A DNA stretch of 8,283 nt from Oscillospiraceae bacterium (lineage in GTDB: Bacteria; Bacillota; Clostridia; Oscillospirales; Ruminococcaceae), in contig RKCM01000053.1 of assembly GCA_014858325.1 (NCBI GenBank), positions 1 through 8,283 of the forward strand. Reading direction: 5' to 3'. The notes under the pieces were generated by a model. That model worked only from the letters and a program-made list of their open reading frames with translations, had not been told where the DNA came from and ran no database searches. This document shows, in pieces, positions 1 through 5,709 of the stretch (positions are counted from its first letter, which is position 1; the number at the start of each line of letters is the position of its first letter). Both the position numbers and the translations under genes were made by a program.

Positions 1-1938
1 GAGCTGCTGGCTGTGGAGGACGAGAGCTGGCAGGACTGCGTGGAAGCCTGCCTGGGCGACCGCCGGTTCGATATCCTCGTGCCGCCCGCCCACTACGCCG
101 CCGCCAAGAGCGCCTTTGTGGCCCTGAAGGAGAAGGTGGGGCCCATCAGCCTGCTGGACACCCCGGGCATCCGCAAGGCCAACCGCAGCACCGCCACCAC
201 CCCGGCGGATAGTCTGGCCGCGCAGGTCACCAGCGAAAACCCGCTGGCGGCCCAGTACGCCGACACCATCCTGCGGCGCATCGTCTGCTGTGATACGCCG
301 GACACCCTTGAACACTATCCCGACAGCGCCACCCGGGACCTGCTGCGCCACCATCCCTTCCGCCTGGAGCGGCTGCGCACCCCCCAGCGGTACATCGGTC
401 TGGATGCCCGCCGCACCCGCGCCGAAGCGCTGAAGGCGGAACTGGAAGCGCTGGCGGAGCGCACCCGCACTGCCGACCAGACCGAAAAGACTCTGAAAGC
501 CGCCTACGACCAGTACCAGAGTGCCCTGCGGGGCAAAACGCTGGAGGAGCTGGCCGCACTGTGGGAGAGCGCTGCCGCCGCCGAGGCCGCGCAGGCCGCT
601 TACACCGCGCAGGCCCAGCAGCTGGCCGACTGCCGCGAGAACCCGATGCTGCAGGAGCTTTATCGGGAGGAGGAAGCCCGGGAAAAGGCCTGGGACGCAG
701 CCCGCGCCGCTGTGGAGCAGGTGGGCGGCGACATCCGTGTCTGCCAAAAGCAGCTGGCCTCCTGCGAAGCCGAGCGCAAAAAAGCCGTGGAGACGGCCAA
801 AGCCAGCGCCGGGGCGGCCGAGCATTTCTTTGCCGCATACCCGCTGCTGGAACCGCTGGCCCGGGAGCGCTGGGAGCAGCTGACGAAGGCCGACCCCCAG
901 AGTGCAAGCGCCCCCCGTGCGGCCGCGCAGGCCGCCGAAAAGGCGCAGGCCAAACTGGACGAGAGTTTGCAGCTCTTCCTGACGGGCACGCTGGAGCCTG
1001 CCCAGAAAGCTTACAACGAGCGGTATGTCTGCGATTATCCGCTGGGCCTTTCCGGCGTGGAGCAGTACCGCGCCCAGTACGACAGTCTGGTGCGCATTGA
1101 CCTGGAACGCTACGCCGCCCGGCTGGAGCAGGCCCAGCGGGACTGCAAGGACCGCTTCCGCAAGGACATTTTGTTCCGCATGAAGGACGATATCTTCAAC
1201 GCCCGGCGGCAGTTCCGGGAGCTGAACAAGGTGATGGAACAGCTGACCTACGGCGAGGAAGTCTACCGCTTTGAGCTGGAGCCCAGCCGGGACCCCCAGC
1301 TGGCGGCGTTCTATCAGGTGATTGTGGACAAGGGCAACCAGCAGATGACGGATTCCGACTCGCTGGATAACATTGCCGCCACCGCCGACCCCGTGTACGA
1401 GCGGCAGGTGGACGAGCTGATGGAAAAGATCATGGCCGACGTGGACGAGAACACCCGCGCCCGGCAGGAGGGCCGCCGCCCCGAGGGCGTCACCCTCTCC
1501 GATTATGTGGATTACCGCACCTATCTGGATTACGACATCAAGGTGACCAACACCGTCTCCGGCCAGCAGGCCTATCTTTCCCGCGTCAGCCGCGATTCCT
1601 CCGGCGGCGAGAATCAGGCCCCCTTCTACGTGGCCATCTGCGCCAGCCTTTTGCAGATCTACCAGAAGAGCGAAAACAGCATCCGGCTGGTGCTGCTGGA
1701 CGAAGCCTTCAGCAAGATGACCAGCGACCGCATCCGCCCCATGATGGAGCTGTTCCGCCGGCTGCAATTGCAGGTGCTGCTCATCTCCACCGTGGAGAAG
1801 AGCACCGCCATCCAGCCCTACTGCGACATCACCTATTCCATCGTGCGCCACGGCGACGCCAACGCCATTGCACCGTTTTATCGGCTGACCCCGCCCGCTG
1901 AGCTGGCGGACGCCGAAAAGGAGAACGACCATGAATGA
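1..1938 (+). CDS. MukB-like SMC ATPase, C-terminal half (Wadjet JetC-like), 5' partial
   Basis: The frame is open from the first base (645 codons visible), so the gene starts outside the window; the GTG at 13 is only an internal Val. Codons 1-130 resemble the hinge region of JetC/MukB-like proteins (a VEDESWQDCVE stretch followed by DRRFDILV). Codons about 135-400 are Ala/Glu/Lys/Gln-rich and look like the returning coiled coil. Codons about 400-645 form the C-terminal ATPase head, with an ABC signature SSGGENQ (codons 533-539), a Walker B LVLLDE with acidic pair at codons 567-568, and an ISTVEK strand at 595-600 where SMC proteins have the switch His region. The N-terminal Walker A half is off the left edge. 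Known role of the family: JetC with JetA and JetB forms a condensin-like loop extruder that, with nuclease JetD, cleaves plasmids. No JetD follows here, so the Wadjet assignment rests on resemblance alone. A MukB-like ATPase of other function is the alternative. Confidence 0.75.
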   Translation, partial: ELLAVEDESWQDCVEACLGDRRFDILVPPAHYAAAKSAFVALKEKVGPISLLDTPGIRKANRSTATTPADSLAAQVTSENPLAAQYADTILRRIVCCDTPDTLEHYPDSATRDLLRHHPFRLERLRTPQRYIGLDARRTRAEALKAELEALAERTRTADQTEKTLKAAYDQYQSALRGKTLEELAALWESAAAAEAAQAAYTAQAQQLADCRENPMLQELYREEEAREKAWDAARAAVEQVGGDIRVCQKQLASCEAERKKAVETAKASAGAAEHFFAAYPLLEPLARERWEQLTKADPQSASAPRAAAQAAEKAQAKLDESLQLFLTGTLEPAQKAYNERYVCDYPLGLSGVEQYRAQYDSLVRIDLERYAARLEQAQRDCKDRFRKDILFRMKDDIFNARRQFRELNKVMEQLTYGEEVYRFELEPSRDPQLAAFYQVIVDKGNQQMTDSDSLDNIAATADPVYERQVDELMEKIMADVDENTRARQEGRRPEGVTLSDYVDYRTYLDYDIKVTNTVSGQQAYLSRVSRDSSGGENQAPFYVAICASLLQIYQKSENSIRLVLLDEAFSKMTSDRIRPMMELFRRLQLQVLLISTVEKSTAIQPYCDITYSIVRHGDANAIAPFYRLTPPAELADAEKENDHE

Positions 1939-2164
1939 AACTCTGGCAAAATTCTGGCTCTTTGCCACCCACTGGACTGAGCTGGATGTATTTGACAACG
2001 AAGACGAACTGAAGGACGAGATGGAGCTGCTCCACCGCCAGAACCTGCCCACTAAGGTCCGGGAAAGGACCAATAAGGCGGGCAAGGAGGAGCTGGTGCT
2101 CTACGTCAAGCAGGCCGACCGGGACTATGCCCGCTACTGCACCGGCTGGCGGCCCGGCATGTAA
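1931..2164 (+). CDS. uncharacterised 77-residue protein overlapping the SMC gene
   Basis: The ATG at 1931 overlaps the last 8 bases of the SMC gene and is preceded by AAGGAG at 1918-1923 with 7-nt spacing, so translational coupling is likely. The protein is small, soluble and highly charged, with an aromatic N-terminal segment (residues 8-20: FWLFATHWTELDV), an acidic stretch (DNEDELKDEMELL), a basic stretch (KVRERTNKAGK) and a C-terminus rich in Tyr/Arg. No signal peptide or membrane segment is visible and I recognise no family. It is far too short to be JetD, the nuclease of Wadjet systems (about 400 residues). Position immediately after a JetC-like gene suggests an accessory or regulatory partner of that complex, but this is inference only. 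Confidence 0.72.
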   Translation: MNETLAKFWLFATHWTELDVFDNEDELKDEMELLHRQNLPTKVRERTNKAGKEELVLYVKQADRDYARYCTGWRPGM

Positions 2165-2181
2165 AGACCATAGGAGATCTC

Positions 2182-3531
2182 ATGTCCAAGCAAACGATTC
2201 AACTGTCCGATCATTTCAATTATTCCCGCCTGCTGCGGTTCGTGCTGCCCTGCATCGGCACCATGCTGTTCACTTCCATCTACGGCATCGTGGACGGCCT
2301 GTGTGTTTCCAACTTTGTGGGCAAAACGGCCTTTGCGGCGGTCAACCTCATCATGCCCGTGCCCATGCTGGTGGGTACCGTGGGCTTTATGCTGGGCACC
2401 GGCGGCAGCGCCATCGTGGGCATCACGCTGGGCGAAGGAGACAACAAAAAGGCAGACCGCTACTTCAGCCTGTTTGTGTACACGGCCTTCCTGGTGGGCG
2501 TGGTGCTGTCGGTGGTCGGCTTTTTCGCCGTCCGCCCGGCGGCGGTGCTGCTGGGTGCAAAAGGGGAGATGCTGGAGTACGCCGTCCGATACGGCCGGGT
2601 GCTGATGGTGTCCGTGCCGACATTCATTTTACAGAACCTTTTCCAGAGCTTTTTCGTCACGGCCGAAAAGCCCAAGCTGGGCTTTTTGTTTACCGTAGGC
2701 GCAGGCTGCACCAACATGGTGCTGGACGTGGTGCTGGTTGGGGCGTTCCATCTGGGTGTGACGGGTGCCGCGGCGGCTACCTTCATCAGCCAGCTGGTGG
2801 GCGGTGTGCTGCCGGTGTTTTATTTCCTGGAAAAGAAGAACACCAGCCGCATCCATCTGGGCAGGACGGAGTTCCACGGCGGGGTGCTGAGGGCCGCCTG
2901 CATCAACGGCTCCTCCGAGCTGATGACCAACCTCTCCATGTCCCTCATCAATATCCTCTATAATTATCAGCTTCTCCGCTTTGCCGGGGAGAACGGCGTG
3001 GCGGCTTACGGCGTCATCATGTATGCGGCCTTCCTGTTCGTGGCGGTCTTCGTGGGCTATGCCGTGGGCAGCGCGCCCATCGTCAGCTACCACTACGGTG
3101 CCCGCAACCATGCCGAGCTGAACAACCTCTACACCAAGAGCCTCCGGCTCATCGGCGTGGTGGCTGTGGTAATGACGGCGGTTTCCATGCTCATCATCCC
3201 CCATGTGGCCCGCATTTTTGTGGGCTACGACCCGGAGCTGCTGGCCCTCACCAGCCATGCCTTCCGGGTGTACGGCCTGAGCTTCCTCATCATGGGCTTC
3301 AACGTGTACGGCTCCTCCTTTTTCACCGCTCTGGGCGACGGCGTGACCAGTGCGCTCATCTCCTTTTTGCGCACCATGGGGTTCCAGCTCCTTTTCGTGC
3401 TGGCTCTGCCTGCCGTTTTCGGCATCGAGGGCGTCTGGCTGGCGGTCACGGCGGCGGAACTCGCCGCGCTGGCCGTCACGGCATATATGTTCGTGACGAA
3501 GGATCAAAAATTCCATTACCGTAAAGCATAA
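2182..3531 (+). CDS. MATE family multidrug efflux transporter
   Basis: A 449-residue protein of usual MATE length with about 12 hydrophobic segments. The N-terminus (LLRFVLPCIGTMLFTSIYGI, then VDGLCVSNFVG) and the following AAVNLIMPVPML and GTGGSAIVGITLGEGD segments are typical of the MepA-like branch of MATE exporters. The second half repeats the pattern (GVIMYAAFLFVAVFVGYAVG, then APIVSYHYGARN), as expected for the two six-helix bundles. Family members sit in the inner membrane and export cationic drugs, dyes or metabolites using a Na+ or H+ gradient; the substrate cannot be read from sequence. The ATG at 2182 follows AGGAG (2172-2176). The gene starts only 17 nt after the 77-residue protein, with no room for a promoter, so it is probably co-transcribed with the SMC gene. 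The transcript ends at the strong hairpin just downstream. Confidence 0.92.
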   Translation: MSKQTIQLSDHFNYSRLLRFVLPCIGTMLFTSIYGIVDGLCVSNFVGKTAFAAVNLIMPVPMLVGTVGFMLGTGGSAIVGITLGEGDNKKADRYFSLFVYTAFLVGVVLSVVGFFAVRPAAVLLGAKGEMLEYAVRYGRVLMVSVPTFILQNLFQSFFVTAEKPKLGFLFTVGAGCTNMVLDVVLVGAFHLGVTGAAAATFISQLVGGVLPVFYFLEKKNTSRIHLGRTEFHGGVLRAACINGSSELMTNLSMSLINILYNYQLLRFAGENGVAAYGVIMYAAFLFVAVFVGYAVGSAPIVSYHYGARNHAELNNLYTKSLRLIGVVAVVMTAVSMLIIPHVARIFVGYDPELLALTSHAFRVYGLSFLIMGFNVYGSSFFTALGDGVTSALISFLRTMGFQLLFVLALPAVFGIEGVWLAVTAAELAALAVTAYMFVTKDQKFHYRKA

Positions 3532-3547
3532 AGCATAAAAATAAGAG

Positions 3548-3591
3548 AACAAAGGCGCTTCCCGCGAAGATAGGGGAAGCGCCTTTGTTTT
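3548..3591 (+). terminator. intrinsic terminator after the MATE gene
   Basis: A 16-bp perfect stem (3548-3563 with 3574-3589) with a 10-nt loop and a short T run (3588-3591). It begins 17 nt after the MATE stop codon. The A-rich left flank could make it weakly bidirectional. Its right arm also contains the likely -35 region of the next promoter. Confidence 0.9.
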
Positions 3592-3612
3592 GGTCGAAAA
3601 GTATGCTATACT
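3584..3612 (+). promoter_or_regulatory. promoter of the small toxin-like gene
   Basis: The -10 element TATACT (3607-3612) is preceded by TG at the right place (TGCTATACT), an extended -10. The -35 is weak (TTTGTT, 3584-3589, 17-nt spacer) and lies inside the MATE terminator's right arm. Predicted transcription start is near 3619, giving an mRNA of about 195 nt to the terminator near 3810. Confidence 0.7.
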
Positions 3613-3631
3613 GGTGTCGCTGCCCTGTTTT

Positions 3632-3653
3632 CCCAATCCGGCAACGGAAAGGG
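3632..3653 (+). promoter_or_regulatory. leader hairpin sequestering the toxin Shine-Dalgarno
   Basis: The mRNA leader can fold as UCCG-GCAA-CGGA (3637-3648), a 4-bp stem capped by a GNRA tetraloop. An internal A/A bulge then extends into CCC (3632-3634) pairing with GGG (3651-3653), with possible further U-G pairs. The Shine-Dalgarno AAGGGGG (3649-3655) is therefore partly buried. Fst mRNA of pAD1 par is known to carry a comparable 5' helix that limits translation. The pairing is read from sequence; its activity is inferred. Confidence 0.55.
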
Positions 3654-3664
3654 GGTGGACGTTG

Positions 3665-3766
3665 GTGGAGCAAATCCTGATAAACTTAATTGTGACAGTC
3701 GTAGCAGATGTGATAGCCGATCGCATTTGCAAGTGGCTTGACTGTCCGAACGACAAGGGCGAGTAA
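3665..3766 (+). CDS. 33-residue Fst/Ldr-like membrane peptide, putative type I toxin
   Basis: A 33-codon frame starting at GTG 3665 (or TTG at 3662, one residue longer), preceded by AAGGGGG at 3649-3655 with 9-nt or 6-nt spacing. The peptide has a hydrophobic core (residues 4-18, ILINLIVTVVADVIA), then a basic/aromatic ICKWLD segment and a short charged tail ending NDKGE. From memory, Fst of plasmid pAD1 is also 33 residues, with a hydrophobic stretch, then an I-S-R-V-L-D segment and a charged tail; ungapped alignment matches the Ile, basic residue, Leu and Asp of ICKWLD. Fst-type peptides insert in the inner membrane and disturb nucleoid and envelope. The gene has its own promoter, a structured leader, and a convergent antisense RNA sharing its terminator, so it appears to be an independent toxin-antitoxin module. 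The absence of the Pro/Gly seen in many Fst peptides is a caution; it could instead be a small membrane protein controlled by an sRNA. Confidence 0.72.
   Translation: MEQILINLIVTVVADVIADRICKWLDCPNDKGE
3675..3687 (+). repeat. direct repeat copy 1, in toxin codons 4-8
   Basis: TCCTGATAAACTT occurs here and again, identical, at 3833-3845 beyond the shared terminator. Because the second copy is transcribed leftward in the small RNA, the RNA carries the exact complement of these early toxin codons. The arrangement matches the role of the direct repeats in par of pAD1. Confidence 0.85.
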
Positions 3767-3774
3767 GCACAAAA

Positions 3775-3813
3775 AGACCCCTCGGAGTAGCCGCTCCGAG
3801 GGGTCTGCCTTTT
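3775..3813. terminator. shared bidirectional terminator of toxin mRNA and antisense RNA
   Basis: A 13-bp perfect GC-rich stem (3775-3787 with 3794-3806), 6-nt loop. On the right it is followed by GCC and TTTT (3810-3813), on the left by AAAAA (3771-3775), which gives a U run for leftward transcripts. It therefore ends the toxin mRNA 9 nt after its stop codon, the antisense RNA, and probably any leftward read-through from the phosphatase operon. Confidence 0.9.
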
Positions 3814-3826
3814 GACGGGCGTCAAT

Positions 3827-3845
3827 GGAAAGTCCTGATAAACTT
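3827..3845 (+). repeat. direct repeat copy 2 with adjacent SD-like block, in the antisense RNA gene
   Basis: Contiguous GGAAAG (3827-3832) and TCCTGATAAACTT (3833-3845). The same two blocks occur in the toxin mRNA but separated: GGAAAG at 3646-3651 over the Shine-Dalgarno and the 13-mer at 3675-3687. The 13-mer match is strong; the 6-mer could be chance. Confidence 0.75.
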
Positions 3846-3859
3846 TCTTGCCTACCTTT

Positions 3860-3887
3860 AGTATATGCAAGAAATGAAAAAAGTCAA
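3860..3887 (-). promoter_or_regulatory. leftward promoter of the antisense RNA
   Basis: Reading leftward: TTGACT (3887-3882), 16-nt spacer, TATACT (3865-3860). Each box differs from consensus at one base, and this is a clearly stronger promoter than the toxin's, as expected when antitoxin RNA must exceed toxin mRNA. The -10 is flanked by an 8-bp inverted repeat (TTTCTTGC 3844-3851 and GCAAGAAA 3867-3874). It lies just downstream of the phosphatase gene. Confidence 0.85.
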
Positions 3888-3915
3888 GCTGTCCGCAGAA
3901 AAGTTTATGGTTTCG

Positions 3916-4455
3916 TCAAAAATCAAACTTTCTTAATTCGCAATTCTGGATGCCGAAGGCGGCGTACTCCTCGTTGGTCATATCGCAGAAATAAGACTGC
4001 ACCACCCGGGCGATGCCGTTGTGGGCTACAAGGAGGTAAGTTTTGGTTTCGTCGGCCCGGAGTTCATCCAGCAGGTTGTAGATGCGCTGGGCCAATTGCA
4101 GCATGCTCTCGCCGCCGCCGTAGTGGTCGGCAAACTGCATTTTGGAAGCGGTGAAATCCGGGCTGTTGCGAGGCGAAGTGCCCTCGTAGCGGCCAAAGCA
4201 CTGCTCCCGCAGGCGGGGCTCCGGCCGGGCGGGCAGGCCGGTGGCCGCAGCCACAGCCAGTGCGGTGTCGGCGGCGCGGGAGAGGGGAGAATACAAAATC
4301 TCGTCGATGGGGGCTCCGCTGGCCTTGACCTGCTGGCCCAGTGCGGCGGCCTGCGCCCGGCCCTTCTCGGTGAGGGGGCTGTCCGTCATGCCGCAGATCT
4401 TGTCCTCTACGTTCCAGACGGTCTCGCCGTGGCGGGCAAAGTAAACACTGTGCAT
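3916..4455 (-). CDS. histidine phosphatase family protein (phosphoglycerate mutase-like)
   Basis: A 179-residue protein with the complete histidine phosphatase core: RHGE (residues 8-11, catalytic His9 phosphorylated during turnover), SPLSRA (Arg60), an acidic LREQCFGRYEG segment (Glu84, Gly92) and VAHNG (second His at 145). The length fits the short branch of the family (CobC/GpmB-like, about 170-210 residues), cytoplasmic phosphatases acting on small phosphorylated metabolites; the substrate cannot be decided. The start at 4455 has GAGGAG a few bases upstream, overlapping the TGA of the ketopantoate reductase gene, with only 9 nt between the two genes, so they are co-transcribed and probably translationally coupled. 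No separate hairpin terminator follows. The antisense RNA promoter begins about 30 nt past its stop codon, and read-through would end at the shared terminator. Confidence 0.92.
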   Translation of the reverse strand: MHSVYFARHGETVWNVEDKICGMTDSPLTEKGRAQAAALGQQVKASGAPIDEILYSPLSRAADTALAVAAATGLPARPEPRLREQCFGRYEGTSPRNSPDFTASKMQFADHYGGGESMLQLAQRIYNLLDELRADETKTYLLVAHNGIARVVQSYFCDMTNEEYAAFGIQNCELRKFDF

Positions 4456-4464
4456 AGCGTCTCC

Positions 4465-5586
4465 TCAGTTCTCCCAGCTGGCTTCGATCTCTTTGATCTT
4501 CTCGTAGAAGAAATCGTTGGCGGGGGTGGGCATGCCGTGCTTTTTGGCCAGGCGGCGGACGACGCCCGCAAACTCCTCCACCTCGGTGGGGCGGTGGGCC
4601 AGCACATCCTGCCGCATACTGGGCATGCCCTCGGGCTTGAAGGAGGCGGCCATGGAGTCGTATACGGCGTGGGCGTTGTCGTCCGGGAGGTTGACGCCCT
4701 CCAGCTGGGAAAGCCGGATGACCTCGTTCATGGCCTCGAACATCTTATCCATGGCGGGGCCAGGCTGGGTGAGCCCGCCGTAGGGCAGGTCGAAGGCGGC
4801 AGCGGCCTGGTTGAGGCCGTCGTTGACCATGAGCTTGTTCCACTGCTTATAAAGGATATCGGAGCAGGGCTCGTTGGCGATGCCGCAGGCGTCGAGGTAG
4901 TCGGCGACCCGCCGGACCCGCTCGGTCATCTGGCCGTTCTTCTCGCCAAACTGGATGCGGCCCGCCGCACCGAAGGTCAGGCTGCGGCCCACCCGGGTAG
5001 CGTCCATGCCGATGGCGACACTCCACAGGGTGTGGCCGGGGTAGGCGGCTTCCACGGCTTCCTCGCTGGTGATGCCGTTGAGGACGCTGAGGATCACGGT
5101 GTCCGGGCCAACGAATTGGGCAATGTCCCGGATGGCCTGCTCCAGCACTGTGGCCTTGACGGCGATGAGGATGAGGTCCACGGGCTTGCCCTCGGCGGGG
5201 GTGAGGTAATCAAAATGGCACACTTCGCCGTTGCAGACGACGGGAGAAGCCGAGTAGCGGGCGATGCGGTCCGCATCGGCGATGACCTGCACGCCGGGCA
5301 TTTTCCGGCCGAACAGGATGCCCAGTGCCCCCAGACCGATGAGGGCGGAAGATTGGATCTCTTTCATGTGTTCCTCCTGACATTTTGTAAGGGTGTGGCA
5401 GCAGAGATGGACGGTGTCGCCCTCGTGGATGTCCAGCCGGGTGAGCTCGGCGTCCGGGTAAGCGAGGACCCGCTGCTGCCCGGACGGGTCTTCCAGCAGC
5501 ACGTCACAGAGGACGGGCTGACCCTCGGGCAGTTCTTCGCAGCCGTAAAGCTGCTCGTCAATGCGCAAAACGCGATAGCGCTCCAT
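4465..5586 (-). CDS. ketopantoate reductase (PanE/ApbA family) with a 73-residue N-terminal extension
   Basis: From Met74 to residue 373 (300 residues, the usual PanE length) this is a complete 2-dehydropantoate 2-reductase: Rossmann GLGALG (84-89) for NADPH, VKAT with catalytic-type Lys144, VLNG (Asn170), KQWNKLMVN (Lys251, Asn255) in the helical domain, and RPTEVEEFAG (Glu335) near the C-terminus. The enzyme reduces ketopantoate to pantoate for pantothenate/CoA synthesis, although many Clostridia carry paralogues of unknown substrate. Residues 1-73 are an in-frame extension (begins MERYRVLRIDEQLYG, contains PDAELTRLDIHEGDTV) that I do not recognise; it looks like a small beta-rich domain. 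Both possible starts have good ribosome sites: the ATG at 5586 (AGGAGG at 5600-5595) and the ATG at 5367 (AGGAGG at 5378-5373). The gene leads the operon with the histidine phosphatase and diverges from the LysR gene. Whether the product is a fusion, PanE alone, or both is undecided. Confidence 0.88.
   Translation of the reverse strand: MERYRVLRIDEQLYGCEELPEGQPVLCDVLLEDPSGQQRVLAYPDAELTRLDIHEGDTVHLCCHTLTKCQEEHMKEIQSSALIGLGALGILFGRKMPGVQVIADADRIARYSASPVVCNGEVCHFDYLTPAEGKPVDLILIAVKATVLEQAIRDIAQFVGPDTVILSVLNGITSEEAVEAAYPGHTLWSVAIGMDATRVGRSLTFGAAGRIQFGEKNGQMTERVRRVADYLDACGIANEPCSDILYKQWNKLMVNDGLNQAAAAFDLPYGGLTQPGPAMDKMFEAMNEVIRLSQLEGVNLPDDNAHAVYDSMAASFKPEGMPSMRQDVLAHRPTEVEEFAGVVRRLAKKHGMPTPANDFFYEKIKEIEASWEN
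5365..5378 (-). promoter_or_regulatory. internal ribosome-binding site and start for PanE proper
   Basis: Reading leftward, AGGAGG (5378-5373), 5-nt spacer and ATG (5367-5365) inside the longer frame, exactly where canonical PanE proteins start. A full SD at this point is unlikely to be accidental and suggests that the 300-residue enzyme is made separately. Confidence 0.7.
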
Positions 5587-5610
5587 GGAGCACCCCTCCT
5601 TTTACTACCT

Positions 5611-5639
5611 ATTATAAGGCGGTGGGGCGGGAGCGTCAA
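5611..5639 (-). promoter_or_regulatory. promoter of the panE-like / phosphatase operon
   Basis: Reading leftward: TTGACG (5639-5634), 17-nt spacer, TATAAT (5616-5611), nearly perfect sigma-A consensus. Predicted start is near 5604, giving a leader of about 18 nt before the ATG at 5586, so the transcript includes the 73-residue extension and its own ribosome site. Confidence 0.88.
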
Positions 5640-5646
5640 CTGCTGC

Positions 5647-5676
5647 TTGACAGGGTCTGCCGCAGGCTGATACAAT
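5647..5676 (+). promoter_or_regulatory. promoter of the LysR-type regulator gene
   Basis: TTGACA (5647-5652), 18-nt spacer, TACAAT (5671-5676); predicted start near 5683, leader about 27 nt. Its -35 box is 7 nt from the -35 of the opposite promoter, and the two form the inverted repeat GTCAA-N7-TTGAC (5635-5651), so one bound regulator could affect both genes. Confidence 0.8.
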
Positions 5677-5709
5677 GAAACCGTATTTCGCAGAAAAGGA
5701 GAGGGAAAA

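Larger units (their letters stand above)
3771..3853 (-). ncRNA. putative antisense antitoxin RNA (RNA II-like)
   Basis: The leftward promoter at 3860-3887 would start an RNA near 3853 that ends at the shared terminator (U run from 3775 to 3771), about 83 nt. In order, it contains the complement of the 13-nt repeat (AAGUUUAUCAGGA), then CUUUCC, then a small hairpin UUGAC-GCCC-GUCAA (complement of 3812-3825), then the terminator stem. AAGUUUAUCAGGA can pair perfectly with toxin codons 4-8, CUUUCC with GGAAAG at the toxin Shine-Dalgarno (3646-3651), and the terminator stem-loops with each other. No protein is encoded. RNA II of the pAD1 par locus has the same layout and is about 65 nt. The start point is estimated from the -10 spacing. 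Confidence 0.72.

Noticed and set aside
227..1100. Several Arg/Pro/Ala-rich frames on both strands within the SMC gene
   Set aside because: Composition typical of out-of-frame GC-rich coding DNA; the SMC frame with signature and Walker B motifs is the real one.
1..3531. A complete Wadjet defence system
   Set aside because: Only half of a JetC-like gene is visible; JetA, JetB and JetD are not in the window.
2629..3870. Leftward open frame opposite the MATE gene and toxin region
   Set aside because: Low-complexity, His/Gln/Glu-rich antisense shadow of the transporter; it runs through two strong terminators and the toxin locus.
3840..3934. 10-mer AAACTTTCTT at 3840-3849 repeated at 3925-3934
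   Set aside because: The second copy encodes the C-terminus of the phosphatase and is outside both RNAs; short AT-rich match, probably chance.
3895..3935. Terminator for the phosphatase operon at its 3' end
   Set aside because: A bulged AT-rich pairing (around 3897-3906 with 3925-3933) exists but lies partly in the coding region and has no U run after it on the leftward strand.
4021..5670. Long rightward open frame opposite the phosphatase and PanE genes
   Set aside because: It is the complement of two well-supported genes; the product is Gly/Ala/Val/His-rich without domain features, and it lacks a ribosome site. GC-rich DNA commonly leaves such antisense frames open.
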